A stretch of 43,547 nucleotides of DNA from Burkholderiales bacterium (GCA_028868825.1 JAGWTU010000046.1:1-43547); one strand, 5' to 3'. Shown: positions 31,524-39,113, counted from the first letter of the stretch. Translations and numbers: made by a program. The notes: generated from the sequence alone by a model not told the origin.

Positions 31524-31551
31524 GTGCAGCACAAGTAGGGCAGGTGGCGAT

Positions 31552-31989
31552 TCAATGCAGGCCCAGCGCTTCGATGCCGGCGCGCGCGCAGGCCTCGTCC
31601 TGTTCGGCCGATCCGCCGGAGACGCCGATGGCGCCGATGCGCGCGCCGTTGGCGTCGACGATGGGCAGGCCGCCGCCGAACATCACGAGCCGCGGTCTTT
31701 GATTCAGGCCGATGCGCAGCAGCTCGTCGCCGGCGACGAGCTCGGCCCAGCGCGCCGTCGGGAAGCCGAAGCTGGCCGCCGTGTAGGCCTTGTCGATCGC
31801 GATCTCGACCGAATGCAGAAAGGCGCCGGGCATGCGCAGGAAGGCCGTCAGCGTGCCCGCGGCGTCGGTGACGGCGACGTTGATGCGCAGCCCCAGCGCC
31901 TGCGCGCGGGCCAGCGCCGCGCGGCAGGCGGTGCCCGCGGCCTCGGCGCTGATCGCGCGCTGCAGCACCGACGCCTCGGCCGCGTCCAC
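31552..31989 (-). CDS. HbpS/GlcG (DUF336) family protein
   Basis: About 145 residues. ACRAALARAQALGLRINVAV, TAFLRMPGAFLHSVEIAIDKAYTAASF, RLVMFGGGLPI and GAIGVSGGSAEQDEACARAGIEAL are the hallmarks of the GlcG/HbpS family. Some members bind haem; the role in catechol pathways is unknown, although similar genes occur in other meta-cleavage operons. It may help keep the extradiol dioxygenase iron reduced, which is inference. The start is the GTG at 31989, 2 bp after the dmpB stop, so translation is probably coupled. Confidence 0.82.
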   Translation of the reverse strand: MDAAEASVLQRAISAEAAGTACRAALARAQALGLRINVAVTDAAGTLTAFLRMPGAFLHSVEIAIDKAYTAASFGFPTARWAELVAGDELLRIGLNQRPRLVMFGGGLPIVDANGARIGAIGVSGGSAEQDEACARAGIEALGLH

Positions 31990-31991
31990 GC

Positions 31992-32921
31992 TCAGGTCAC
32001 CACCGTCAGGAAGGCCGGATTGAGCTTGCGGTCGTGGTAGAAGACCGCGGCGCCGACTTCGTCCCAGGTCCAGGTCGTCGGCTGCATGTCGGGATAAAAG
32101 TCGTAGCCGCCGCAGAAGGTCTCCATGCGGTTGCCCGAGGGGTCGAAGAAGTAGATCGTCGTGCCGCGCGTCACGCCATGCCGCGTCGGGCCCATGTCGA
32201 TCGAGACGCGGTGCATCGACATGATGTCGGCCGCGCGCAGCACCTGCTCCCAGGTGTCGAGCAGGAACGAGACATGGTGCAGCTTGCCGTCCTCGGCATG
32301 GCGCACCATCGCGATGTCGTGCGCCTTGGCCGAGCAGGTCAGCCAGGTCGCGAGGTCGGTCTGGCCATCCTCGAGCTTGATGCGCTCGACGAGCGTGAAG
32401 TCCAGCACCTCTTCGAACAGCTTGCGGTTGCCGTCGATGTCGCCGCCGTAGATCAGGCAATGGTCCATGCGCACCGGGTTGATGCCCTTGGTGTCGAGCA
32501 CGAAGGCCTCGGGGTTCGTGTAGCCCAGGCCGTTGCCGATGTCGGTCTTCTCGGCATAGAGCTCGATCATGTGGCCGGTCGGGATCTGGAAGCGCACGCG
32601 CTCGCCGGTCTCGAGCATCTCGCCGGCGGGCACGCGCTCGGTGGCGACGCCGAATTCCTTGAGCCGGCCCTCGAGCGTGGCCAGCGTGGCCTTGTTGCGC
32701 ACCTTGAAGCCGAAATGATCGAGGCCGGCGCGGTCGGACTTGCGGATGATGAAGCTGTTGTGGTCGCGTTCATCGTGGGTCTTGAAATAGACCCGTCCGC
32801 CCTTGTCGCGACCGGTCTCCTTCAGACCCATCACGTCGGTGTAGAACTTCACCGATTCGTCGAGATCGAGCACACGCACCACCGCATGTCCCGGCCGCAA
32901 TACGCCTGTCATTGCCATCAT
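31992..32921 (-). CDS. dmpB: Catechol 2,3-dioxygenase
   Basis: A 309-residue two-module extradiol dioxygenase. The Fe(II) ligands are His154 (RMDHCL), His216 (KLHHVSF) and Glu267 (GNRMETFCGG). DPSGNR and GPTRHGVTRG are typical active-site surroundings of the XylE/DmpB type. It opens catechol and methylcatechols next to the hydroxyl groups to give 2-hydroxymuconic semialdehydes. AAGGAGACG precedes the ATG at 32921. It follows the ferredoxin gene that in known systems reactivates oxidised enzyme. Confidence 0.96.
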   Translation of the reverse strand: MMAMTGVLRPGHAVVRVLDLDESVKFYTDVMGLKETGRDKGGRVYFKTHDERDHNSFIIRKSDRAGLDHFGFKVRNKATLATLEGRLKEFGVATERVPAGEMLETGERVRFQIPTGHMIELYAEKTDIGNGLGYTNPEAFVLDTKGINPVRMDHCLIYGGDIDGNRKLFEEVLDFTLVERIKLEDGQTDLATWLTCSAKAHDIAMVRHAEDGKLHHVSFLLDTWEQVLRAADIMSMHRVSIDMGPTRHGVTRGTTIYFFDPSGNRMETFCGGYDFYPDMQPTTWTWDEVGAAVFYHDRKLNPAFLTVVT

Positions 32922-32936
32922 CGTCTCCTTGCTGTT

Positions 32937-33272
32937 TCAGGTTGAGGGATTGCCCGTCGTCGCGGCGGGCCCGCATACGCTCTTCTTCATCTTGCCGATC
33001 ACTGCCAGCCGGATATCGCTGGCCGGTTTCACCCGGCACGCCAATACGCGGCCGCAGCGCTCGTCTTCCTCGCTCACATGTTCGCGGCTCATCACGCGGG
33101 CGCTGTAACGGCCTTCGCTGATCTCGACCTTGCAGACGCCGCAGCCGCCGTTGCGGCATCCCACCGGGATGCCCTTGCGGCCGAGGACCTCCATGCCCTC
33201 GAGCAGCGAGCGCGTCTCGGCGCAGCTGTAATGCTCGCCGGTGTCCTCGATCAGCACGTCGAAGCGATGCAA
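32937..33272 (-). CDS. dmpQ: Chloroplast-type [2Fe-2S] ferredoxin of the catechol dioxygenase
   Basis: About 111 residues. Cluster ligands are Cys39, Cys44, Cys47 and Cys79 (GCRNGGCGVCK...LACR). XylT, the known homologue, reduces catechol 2,3-dioxygenase iron after inactivation by 4-methylcatechol. I choose the TTG at 33272 because GAGGAG stands 6 nt before it and the product has the family length. The ATG at 33317 would add 15 unrelated residues and has no ribosome site. It is the first gene of the lower-pathway transcript, facing lysR. Confidence 0.88.
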   Translation of the reverse strand: MHRFDVLIEDTGEHYSCAETRSLLEGMEVLGRKGIPVGCRNGGCGVCKVEISEGRYSARVMSREHVSEEDERCGRVLACRVKPASDIRLAVIGKMKKSVCGPAATTGNPST

Positions 33273-33319
33273 TTCGGTCTCCTCAGGCGTCTGGCTTCGA
33301 CGATGGAATGGGGCCATGA

Positions 33320-33381
33320 TGGCCAGCCGGAACCGCGATGTCCAATACGGAATTTCTTCCGGGTGATACCATTTGGGTATC
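33320..33381. promoter_or_regulatory. LysR-type operator in the dmpQ-lysR divergent promoter
   Basis: ATACC-ATTTG-GGTAT (33366-33380) is a 15-bp palindrome with T-N11-A. GTCCAATAC (33340-33348) lies 17 nt away on the dmpQ side; read towards dmpQ it contains TTGGAC, a possible -35, and CATCAT 18 nt later could be the -10. The palindrome would be centred near -63 for dmpQ and 33 bp before the lysR start, fitting activation of dmpQ and self-repression. Confidence 0.72.
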
Positions 33382-33405
33382 AATTAGAAGATTCGGAGAT
33401 TCGCC

Positions 33406-34317
33406 TTGGAGCTTCGTGAAATGCGCTATTTCCTCGCCGTGGCCGAGGAGCGCAATTTCAGTCGCGCCGCGGAGCGCTTGCACATCGCCCAGCCGCCGCT
33501 GTCGCGCCAGATCAAGGCGCTGGAGGACCGGCTGGGCACGGCGCTGTTCGATCGCACGACCAAGGGTGTCGAGCTGACGGCCGCCGGCGCGGCGCTGCTG
33601 GCCGAGGTGCCGAACCTGCTGGCGCTGGCGCAGCGCGCCAAGGAGCGCACGCTGCGCGCCGGACGCGGGCTCATAGGCCAGCTTGACGTGGGCCTCTTCG
33701 GCTCCGGCGTGCTCGACGTGATCCCGCGCATGCTGGCGCGCTTCCACGCCGCGCGGCCGGAAGTGCGCATCCGCCTGCACAACTTGACCAAGGACGCGCA
33801 ATTGCAGGCGTTGCGCGAGCGCCGCATCGCCGTCGGCTTCAACCGCCTCGTGCCGCCGGAAGACGACATCGTCGTCGAGACCGTGCTGCGCGAGACGATG
33901 GTCGTCGCGATGCCCGAGTCGCATGCGCTGGCGCGGCAGACGACGGTGAGGCTGGCCGATCTCGAGGACCTGCCGCTGATCGTCTATCCGAACATCCCGA
34001 TGCGCGGCCTGGCCCAGGTCGTCACCGATGCCTTCAGGCGCGACCAGCTGCGCCTGCGCGTCGAGCAGGATGTCGAGGATGTCGTCACCGCGATCGCGCT
34101 GGTAGCGGGCGGCTTCGGCGTCGCGATCACGACCCATTCGGCGACCAATCTGCGGCTGCCGGGCGTCGTCTTCAGGCCGCTCGAAAGCACGCAGCTGCAC
34201 GATGTCGAATTGAGCTGCCTGTACCGCCGCGACGACGACTCGCCGGTGCTGCGCGCTTTTCTCGAGGTGGTGCATGACTACGCCCGCGATCGGTCGGAGG
34301 GCCTCAGATCCGCTTGA
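33406..34317 (+). CDS. LysR family regulator of the lower pathway
   Basis: A 303-residue LysR protein. The N-terminal HTH (about 1-60) reads ELREMRYFLAVAEERNFSRAAERLHIAQPPLSRQIKALE, as in CatR/BenM-like members. The effector domain (about 90-300) has a VGLFGSGVLDVIPRML start, also like the BenM/CatM group, which bind muconates. The start is TTG at 33406, preceded by GGAG at 8 nt. It lies between dmpQ (divergent) and dmpP (convergent, 14-bp overlap) and so splits the dmp cluster. Likely effector: a catechol-pathway intermediate such as 2-hydroxymuconate; not shown. Confidence 0.9.
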   Translation: MELREMRYFLAVAEERNFSRAAERLHIAQPPLSRQIKALEDRLGTALFDRTTKGVELTAAGAALLAEVPNLLALAQRAKERTLRAGRGLIGQLDVGLFGSGVLDVIPRMLARFHAARPEVRIRLHNLTKDAQLQALRERRIAVGFNRLVPPEDDIVVETVLRETMVVAMPESHALARQTTVRLADLEDLPLIVYPNIPMRGLAQVVTDAFRRDQLRLRVEQDVEDVVTAIALVAGGFGVAITTHSATNLRLPGVVFRPLESTQLHDVELSCLYRRDDDSPVLRAFLEVVHDYARDRSEGLRSA

Positions 34318-35368
34318 ACAGCGGGCTGCGCATCTGCTGTGCGGCATCCGCGGCGGAAATGAACTTCTCGGTGTAGATGTCGCGCTCGAACAAGCGGCCC
34401 TGCATCAGCGTCGTGATGCAGGCGTCGATCATCACCGGCGGGCCGCAGAGGTAGGCCTTGCGGCCGCGGAAGTCATTGTCGAAATGCGCTTTCGCCGCCT
34501 CGTGGACATGGCCGCGGAATCCCGGCCAGCCCGAACCCGGCTCTTCGTTCGACAGCGCCGGGACATAGTCGAAATGTGAGTATTCGCGCGCCAGTTCGGC
34601 GAACAGCGCGTGGTCGTAGAGCTCGGCGCGGTTGCGCGCGCCGTAGACCAGCGTCATCGGCAGCTTGCTGTCCTCGGCCAGCAGGTCGAGGATCATCGAT
34701 TTCGGGCTCGAAAGCCCCGAGCCGCCGGCCAGGAACAGCGCAGGCAGCCGCGCGCTCTTGCGCACGTAGAAGCGGCCGTAGGGCCCGCTGAGCTGGACGC
34801 GGTCGCCGACGCGCAGTGCCTGGTGGATCCAGGTCGTCGCCGCGCCGCCGGGCACGAGGCGGATATTGAGCTCGACCTCGCCGCGCTGCTGCGGCGCATT
34901 CGCCAGCGAGAAGGCGCGCGAACCCTGGCCGTCGGGCAGGCGCAGGTTGATGTACTGGCCGGCCTGGAAACGCAGGCCCTCGTCGCCGTCGATCTCGATC
35001 CAGACGCCCTTGATCGTCGGTGTCAGGTCCTCGATGCGGCTGACGCGGCCGGCGTAATCGCGCACCGGCAGGCCGAGCGAGTCGGGGTCGACCTCGATGT
35101 CGGCCTCGATGACGACGTCGCTCTGCAGCGTCGCGCAGCAGGCCAGCGCCTGGCCCTCCTCGCGCTCGTAGTCCATCAGCGCGAAATTGCTCGCCTCGCC
35201 ATGATCGACCTCGCCGTCGGTGACGACGATCTTGCAGGTCGCGCACAGGCCATGGCAGCAGGCATGGGGCAGGAAGATGCCGGCGCGCAGCGCCGCGTCG
35301 AGGATGGTCTGGCCCTCCTCGACGTCCAGCGTCTGGCCCAGGGGCTCGATCGTCAGCTGATGGCTCAT
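34304..35368 (-). CDS. dmpP: Phenol hydroxylase reductase component P5
   Basis: A 354-residue NADH oxidoreductase. The N-terminal [2Fe-2S] domain has Cys37 or Cys38, Cys42, Cys45 and Cys77 (HACCHGLCATCK...ALACC). RAFSLAN is the FAD-binding motif, GGSGLSSP the nicotinamide site, and YLCGPPVMID the end of the reductase module. It passes electrons from NADH to the diiron hydroxylase. The start lies 7 bp after dmpO; the 3' end overlaps the opposing lysR gene by 14 bp. Confidence 0.95.
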   Translation of the reverse strand: MSHQLTIEPLGQTLDVEEGQTILDAALRAGIFLPHACCHGLCATCKIVVTDGEVDHGEASNFALMDYEREEGQALACCATLQSDVVIEADIEVDPDSLGLPVRDYAGRVSRIEDLTPTIKGVWIEIDGDEGLRFQAGQYINLRLPDGQGSRAFSLANAPQQRGEVELNIRLVPGGAATTWIHQALRVGDRVQLSGPYGRFYVRKSARLPALFLAGGSGLSSPKSMILDLLAEDSKLPMTLVYGARNRAELYDHALFAELAREYSHFDYVPALSNEEPGSGWPGFRGHVHEAAKAHFDNDFRGRKAYLCGPPVMIDACITTLMQGRLFERDIYTEKFISAADAAQQMRSPLFKRI

Positions 35369-35375
35369 CGCGGAA

Positions 35376-35738
35376 TCAGGTCGCGGATCCCTTGATGCCG
35401 TTCAGGCCCGGCGTGCGCAGGCGCAGGGCGTCCTTGTGCCCGATGCCGTTGTCGGCCAGCGATTTCGTGAAATCGGGGACGAAGGGCTGCCCCGACTTCA
35501 GCCATTGCGCCCGGCTCCAGTCGATCTGCTTGAATTCCGGGTGGTAGCCGAAGCAGGTCGGCAGCACCTGCTCGACGAAGGCGCCGAAAGGCATGCCCGG
35601 CGGCAGCGGGAAGCAGAACGGGGCGCAGAACATCAGGTGCTGGTCCCAGCCGATGTAGACGAGCTGGTTGCCGTGGAACTTGTCGAGACTGTCCGCGGGC
35701 GGGAAGGCATAGGGTTTGACGGCGGCGACGGCGGCCAT
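35376..35738 (-). CDS. dmpO: Phenol hydroxylase component P4
   Basis: A 120-residue protein, the gamma subunit of the hydroxylase hexamer. KFHGNQLVYIGWDQHLMFCAP and FGAFVEQVLPTCFGYHPEFKQIDW are typical. It has no catalytic residues itself. The ATG at 35738 has CAGGAGCAAG before it and gives the family length. It stands between dmpN and dmpP. Confidence 0.94.
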   Translation of the reverse strand: MAAVAAVKPYAFPPADSLDKFHGNQLVYIGWDQHLMFCAPFCFPLPPGMPFGAFVEQVLPTCFGYHPEFKQIDWSRAQWLKSGQPFVPDFTKSLADNGIGHKDALRLRTPGLNGIKGSAT

Positions 35739-35761
35739 GGCTTGCTCCTGTGGATGCGGGT

Positions 35762-37315
35762 TCAGGTGTTGGACGTGGCTGCGCCGCGCCAGGCGGCGAA
35801 GTTCTTCTGGTCCTCCGAGCCCTCGAAGTCGAAGTTGTCGCGGCCGGCGTTGATGCCGTAGTAGTCGAGCACCGCGGGCAGGGGCTGGAAGCCCTCGACC
35901 GTCGGGTCGACGCCGGGGTTGAAGCAGTTGCCCATGTAGATCTGGTGCGCCGGCAGCCAGGCCTGCTGGTACTTCTCGGGCTCGTTGTCGAAGATCTCCT
36001 TGCAGCCGTCGGAGCAGAAGTGGAACTTCATGCCGTGGTAGCTGCTTTCGCGGTAGCAGGTCTGCGTCGGGTCGCCGGGCTCGGTGAAGACCATCGGGAT
36101 CTGGCAGACCTGGCACAGCATCGGCAGCGACATGTTGTAGAAGCGGTTGCCTTTCTTCTGCTCGTCGCGCCAGAACTCGAAGCGCGGCCGGTAGTACTTG
36201 TCGAAGCTGTTCGGGTATTTCGCCGACAGCCAGTCGAGTTCCTCGTCGCTGGGCATCCAGGTGTGGAAGTTCGAGACGCCGCTGTACTGGTACAGCGTCG
36301 ACCAGGCCTGGTGCGAGATATGGTCCTTGTCGAATTCGATCTGGTCGAGCCATTTCGGCGGCCGGATGCCATAGCGCTCCAGGTCCTTGAACAGCGCGCC
36401 GCCGTTCTGCTCGAAATAGATCTCCCAGGCTTCCTTCCAGCTCATCACGCGCTTGGGCAGCATGTAGTCCATCATCATCCCGACCAGCGTCAGCACGCGG
36501 TAGCCGCGCCAGGTCCACTTGTCGATCCAGCGCTGCACGATGGGCAGGTTGGCCGGGTCCTGCTCGAGGATGAACTTGATGCACTCCAGGCCCAGCGTCA
36601 TGTGGCGGGCCTCGTCGCTCTGCGCCGAGAAGCCGAAGGTCATCGCGCCCATGTCGCCGTTGTAGGCCGCGCCCGAGACGAAGGGCACGAACAGCAGGTT
36701 GGTCAGCACGTATTCGAAGCTGAAGCCGACGGCGACCATGAACTCGAACGGCCCTGCGCTCATGGCGTCGTCGAAGAACGAACGCGGCACCGACATGTAC
36801 CAGACGCGCTGGATCATCTGCGGGAACGCGTGCAGCCCGTTGTAGTACTTGTTGTAGTTCGACATCGAGTGGATCTGCGTCTGCGCATGCCGGATCTCGT
36901 CGAGCGACTGCATCAGGCAGGCCACGCGCGTGCCCACGCCGGGGAACTGGCGGCCGACATGGGCGAAGCCGCGGTGCGCCATGTATTCGAGCGGGCTGAT
37001 GCCGTTGAGGAACAGCTTCAGCGTATTGATGTAGCGCGCATCGGTGACGCCGAGGTGGCCGTTGTTCTGCGCGAATGCGTCGATGATCGCGTAGAGCTTC
37101 TTCTCCTTCTCGGCCTGGTATTTCCAGTAGGCGTCCATCGTCAGGCGGAACGGGTCCTCCCACTTGTCCCAGTCGTGGATCTTGATGCCCTCGTACTCGG
37201 CATAGGGGAACACCTTGTCCATCGGCTGGTAGGTGGTCTCCCAGTCCAGGCCCCGGGTCATCAGCGCATAGCGCTCCTTCAGGCCCAGCTTCTTCTTCGC
37301 GACTTTCATGTCCAT
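35762..37315 (-). CDS. dmpN: Phenol hydroxylase large (diiron) subunit P3
   Basis: A 517-residue catalytic alpha subunit. The diiron site ligands are Glu110, Glu140, His143, Glu201, Glu235 and His238, in two E...DExRH repeats (SLDEIRH, SDEARH). A C-terminal YHS/TRASH-like Cys motif (LCQVCQIP...HFCSDGCKEIF) is typical of this family. It hydroxylates phenol and methylphenols to catechols with oxygen. AGGAGAACC precedes the start at 37315. Confidence 0.97.
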   Translation of the reverse strand: MDMKVAKKKLGLKERYALMTRGLDWETTYQPMDKVFPYAEYEGIKIHDWDKWEDPFRLTMDAYWKYQAEKEKKLYAIIDAFAQNNGHLGVTDARYINTLKLFLNGISPLEYMAHRGFAHVGRQFPGVGTRVACLMQSLDEIRHAQTQIHSMSNYNKYYNGLHAFPQMIQRVWYMSVPRSFFDDAMSAGPFEFMVAVGFSFEYVLTNLLFVPFVSGAAYNGDMGAMTFGFSAQSDEARHMTLGLECIKFILEQDPANLPIVQRWIDKWTWRGYRVLTLVGMMMDYMLPKRVMSWKEAWEIYFEQNGGALFKDLERYGIRPPKWLDQIEFDKDHISHQAWSTLYQYSGVSNFHTWMPSDEELDWLSAKYPNSFDKYYRPRFEFWRDEQKKGNRFYNMSLPMLCQVCQIPMVFTEPGDPTQTCYRESSYHGMKFHFCSDGCKEIFDNEPEKYQQAWLPAHQIYMGNCFNPGVDPTVEGFQPLPAVLDYYGINAGRDNFDFEGSEDQKNFAAWRGAATSNT

Positions 37316-37339
37316 CGTGGTTCTCCTTGCGGCGCGCTC

Positions 37340-37609
37340 TCAGCGGCCCCAGCTCAGGGTGAATTCGTCGTCGGTTTCGTCGATGTTTCCCGACAGCGTG
37401 ATCAGGCTCAGGTGCAGTTCCTGCAGGTCGAAGGCGCGGCCCATGCGTTCCTCGACCGATGCGCGCTTGAGCGTCAGCCGGCCCTCGCCGTTGATCTTGA
37501 CCATCGCCGGCTGCTCCTCGAGCACGGCGTTGGGGTTGTCGGCCAGCAGCGCGTCGACGATCGAGCGGCTGTCGTCGCTGAGCTGCAGCGCCAGAAAGAC
37601 CTTGGACAT
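37340..37609 (-). CDS. dmpM: Phenol hydroxylase activator protein P2
   Basis: An 89-residue cofactorless coupling protein beginning MSKVFLALQLSDDSRSIVDA, with VKINGEGRLTLKR in the middle. It binds the hydroxylase and tunes oxygen activation, as MmoB-type effectors do. The start at 37609 has AGGAGGGTCCAGAG upstream. It follows dmpL by 14 bp. Confidence 0.95.
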   Translation of the reverse strand: MSKVFLALQLSDDSRSIVDALLADNPNAVLEEQPAMVKINGEGRLTLKRASVEERMGRAFDLQELHLSLITLSGNIDETDDEFTLSWGR

Positions 37610-37623
37610 CTCTGGACCCTCCT

Positions 37624-38622
37624 CTACAGCGTGACGCCGGACTTGGCGATGCGGGCCTGCAATTGCGCGGCGACGGTGGCCAGCGTGCCCGGGCCGTCCT
37701 CGTCGAGCGCGAATTCGGCCAGCGGCGCGCAGGCCTCGAGGCCGCGCGCCAGCCAATGCCGGATCCAGCTCGCGACCTGCGCCTGGTTCGCCGGCGATTC
37801 GGCCGCCGCGGTCTTGATCTGGGCGTCGACCCATTTCGCCGTCTCGGCATGCCATTCGGTCATGAACTTGGTCAGCATCGCCACCGCGGTGCCGCCCTTC
37901 ATCGTCAGCACGTCGTCGACGACATGTTCGTAGACCAGCGGGTAGATGAGGCCGTCGAGCACGAGGTTCTGCGCCACGAACACCTCGAACCAGTCCTTGA
38001 CGACGAACACGTCCTCGACATAGCGGCGCAGGCCCTGCCATTTCGGGTCCTGCAGCCATTGCAGCTTGGCGCGGTCCAGCGCCTCGGGCTCGTCGAGCAG
38101 CAGGCCGATGCGGGTCAGGAACTGGGCGATGCCGAGCTGGTCCATCGCCTGGTAGATATGCGGCTGCGAGATTCCCGTGCCGTAGCCGTAGGCGCAGATG
38201 TAGGCGCAATTCATGTTGCCGCCCCAGGCCAGGTGGCGCAGCGGCAGCAGCAGCTCGATGGCCATGCGGCGCACGGCATCGGGCAGCGCGGCGGCGAGGC
38301 CGCGCTGTTCGACGAATTCGAAATTGGCCTCGGTGCTTTCCTGCTGGCGCGCGCGGGCCTGGGTGTAGGTGCCGTAATAGAACTGGCGTGGGTCCTTGAA
38401 GGCGTACCAGTCGGCCATGACGATCGCCGTGCGCCGCGGGTCGAAGATCTCGTGGTCGGGATCCCAGGTCGGGCGGTAATGGAAGTTGTGCGTGGCCTGG
38501 AGGTCGAAGGTGCCCTCCTGGTAGCGCGTCGCCGGCTTGTCGCCGCCGATGCGCTTGGCGACATGGTCGAAAGTGTGGCGCAGCGGCTTGATGCTGACGG
38601 TGCGCAGGTCCATGGTCGTCAT
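37624..38622 (-). CDS. dmpL: Phenol hydroxylase small (beta) subunit P1
   Basis: A 332-residue ferritin-like protein related to DmpN but without the iron ligands. QATHNFHYRPTWDPDHEIFD, LPLRHLAWGGNMNCAYICAYG and LTKFMTEWHAETAKWVDAQI identify it. It forms the hydroxylase core with DmpN and DmpO. The ATG at 38622 lies 9 nt behind GAGGAG and matches the family start; the open frame continues to a TTG at 38643 that overlaps dmpK. Three codons later another ATG is possible. Confidence 0.94.
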   Translation of the reverse strand: MTTMDLRTVSIKPLRHTFDHVAKRIGGDKPATRYQEGTFDLQATHNFHYRPTWDPDHEIFDPRRTAIVMADWYAFKDPRQFYYGTYTQARARQQESTEANFEFVEQRGLAAALPDAVRRMAIELLLPLRHLAWGGNMNCAYICAYGYGTGISQPHIYQAMDQLGIAQFLTRIGLLLDEPEALDRAKLQWLQDPKWQGLRRYVEDVFVVKDWFEVFVAQNLVLDGLIYPLVYEHVVDDVLTMKGGTAVAMLTKFMTEWHAETAKWVDAQIKTAAAESPANQAQVASWIRHWLARGLEACAPLAEFALDEDGPGTLATVAAQLQARIAKSGVTL

Positions 38623-38639
38623 CTCGGTCGTCTCCTCGT

Positions 38640-38927
38640 TCAATCCGGGCTATCGGGTTCGTGGCGGTAGAGCTGTTGGCGCGCCTGGTGCAGCGTCCAG
38701 TCCCATTCGTGGGCGGACTCGCCGGCCGGCGACTGCGGCTGCGGCGTGCGCGTCGGTGTCACGCGCTGTTGGCCGCAGAAGTCGTCGAAGGCCGCGCGCG
38801 GCAACAGCATTTCGACAAACAATTCGGGCTCGCCGACGGCGAATTCGAATTCGACATAGCCGTCCGCGCGCTCGTCGACGATGCGGACATAGCGGCGTTC
38901 GGGGTCGAATGGCGCGGCGGCGGTCAT
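38640..38927 (-). CDS. dmpK: Phenol hydroxylase assembly protein P0
   Basis: A 95-residue protein with RRYVRIVDERADGYVEFEFA and LFVEMLLPRAAFDDFC, the DmpK family signature. DmpK is needed to make active hydroxylase, probably by helping iron insertion, and is not part of the active complex. It is the first gene of the hydroxylase operon. No good ribosome site precedes the ATG, and the sigma54 promoter lies only 13 nt upstream, so the mRNA may begin almost at the start codon. Confidence 0.92.
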   Translation of the reverse strand: MTAAAPFDPERRYVRIVDERADGYVEFEFAVGEPELFVEMLLPRAAFDDFCGQQRVTPTRTPQPQSPAGESAHEWDWTLHQARQQLYRHEPDSPD

Positions 38928-38940
38928 GCCCGCTGTGTTT

Positions 38941-38955
38941 GCAAGGGCCGGGCCC
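38941..38955 (-). promoter_or_regulatory. Sigma54 (-24/-12) promoter of the phenol hydroxylase operon
   Basis: On the minus strand: GGGCCCG-GCCC-TTGC, compared with consensus TGGCACG-N4-TTGC. The -24 GG and -12 GC have the required spacing; two of the eleven fixed bases differ. Its place upstream of dmpK and behind a DmpR-like activator supports it. Transcription would start near 38930, 2-4 nt from the dmpK ATG. Confidence 0.65.
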
Positions 38956-38988
38956 GCGTCGCTGGAATGACCTGAAATCTCGATATTT

Positions 38989-39059
38989 CTAGGGTTTGCA
39001 CTGAGATCCGAGGCTGCCGAGGGTCGGCGTCGGTGCCGCTTGCTCGGTGCAAACCCTAG
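38989..39059. repeat. 17-bp inverted repeat pair in the dmpK-dmpR intergenic region
   Basis: CTAGGGTTTGCAC (38989-39001) and GTGCAAACCCTAG (39047-39059) are perfect inverted copies; with one mismatch the arms extend to 17 bp (38989-39005 and 39043-39059). The centre-to-centre distance is 54 bp. The arms lie between the sigma54 promoter and the upstream activator sites, at about -60 to -130. They could be two operators of the GntR protein; this is inference. Confidence 0.6.
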
Positions 39060-39097
39060 TTTTCTTCGCCCGACCTTCGGCCAAACTCGCCGCCAAA

Positions 39098-39113
39098 TCG
39101 ATCATTTGATCAA
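39098..39113. promoter_or_regulatory. DmpR/XylR-type upstream activator site 1
   Basis: TCGATC-ATTT-GATCAA, one mismatch outside the spacer to the known XylR/DmpR site TTGATC-N4-GATCAA. It lies about 170-180 bp upstream of the predicted dmpK transcription start, a normal distance for this class, and 87 bp before the regulator gene. Confidence 0.65.
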
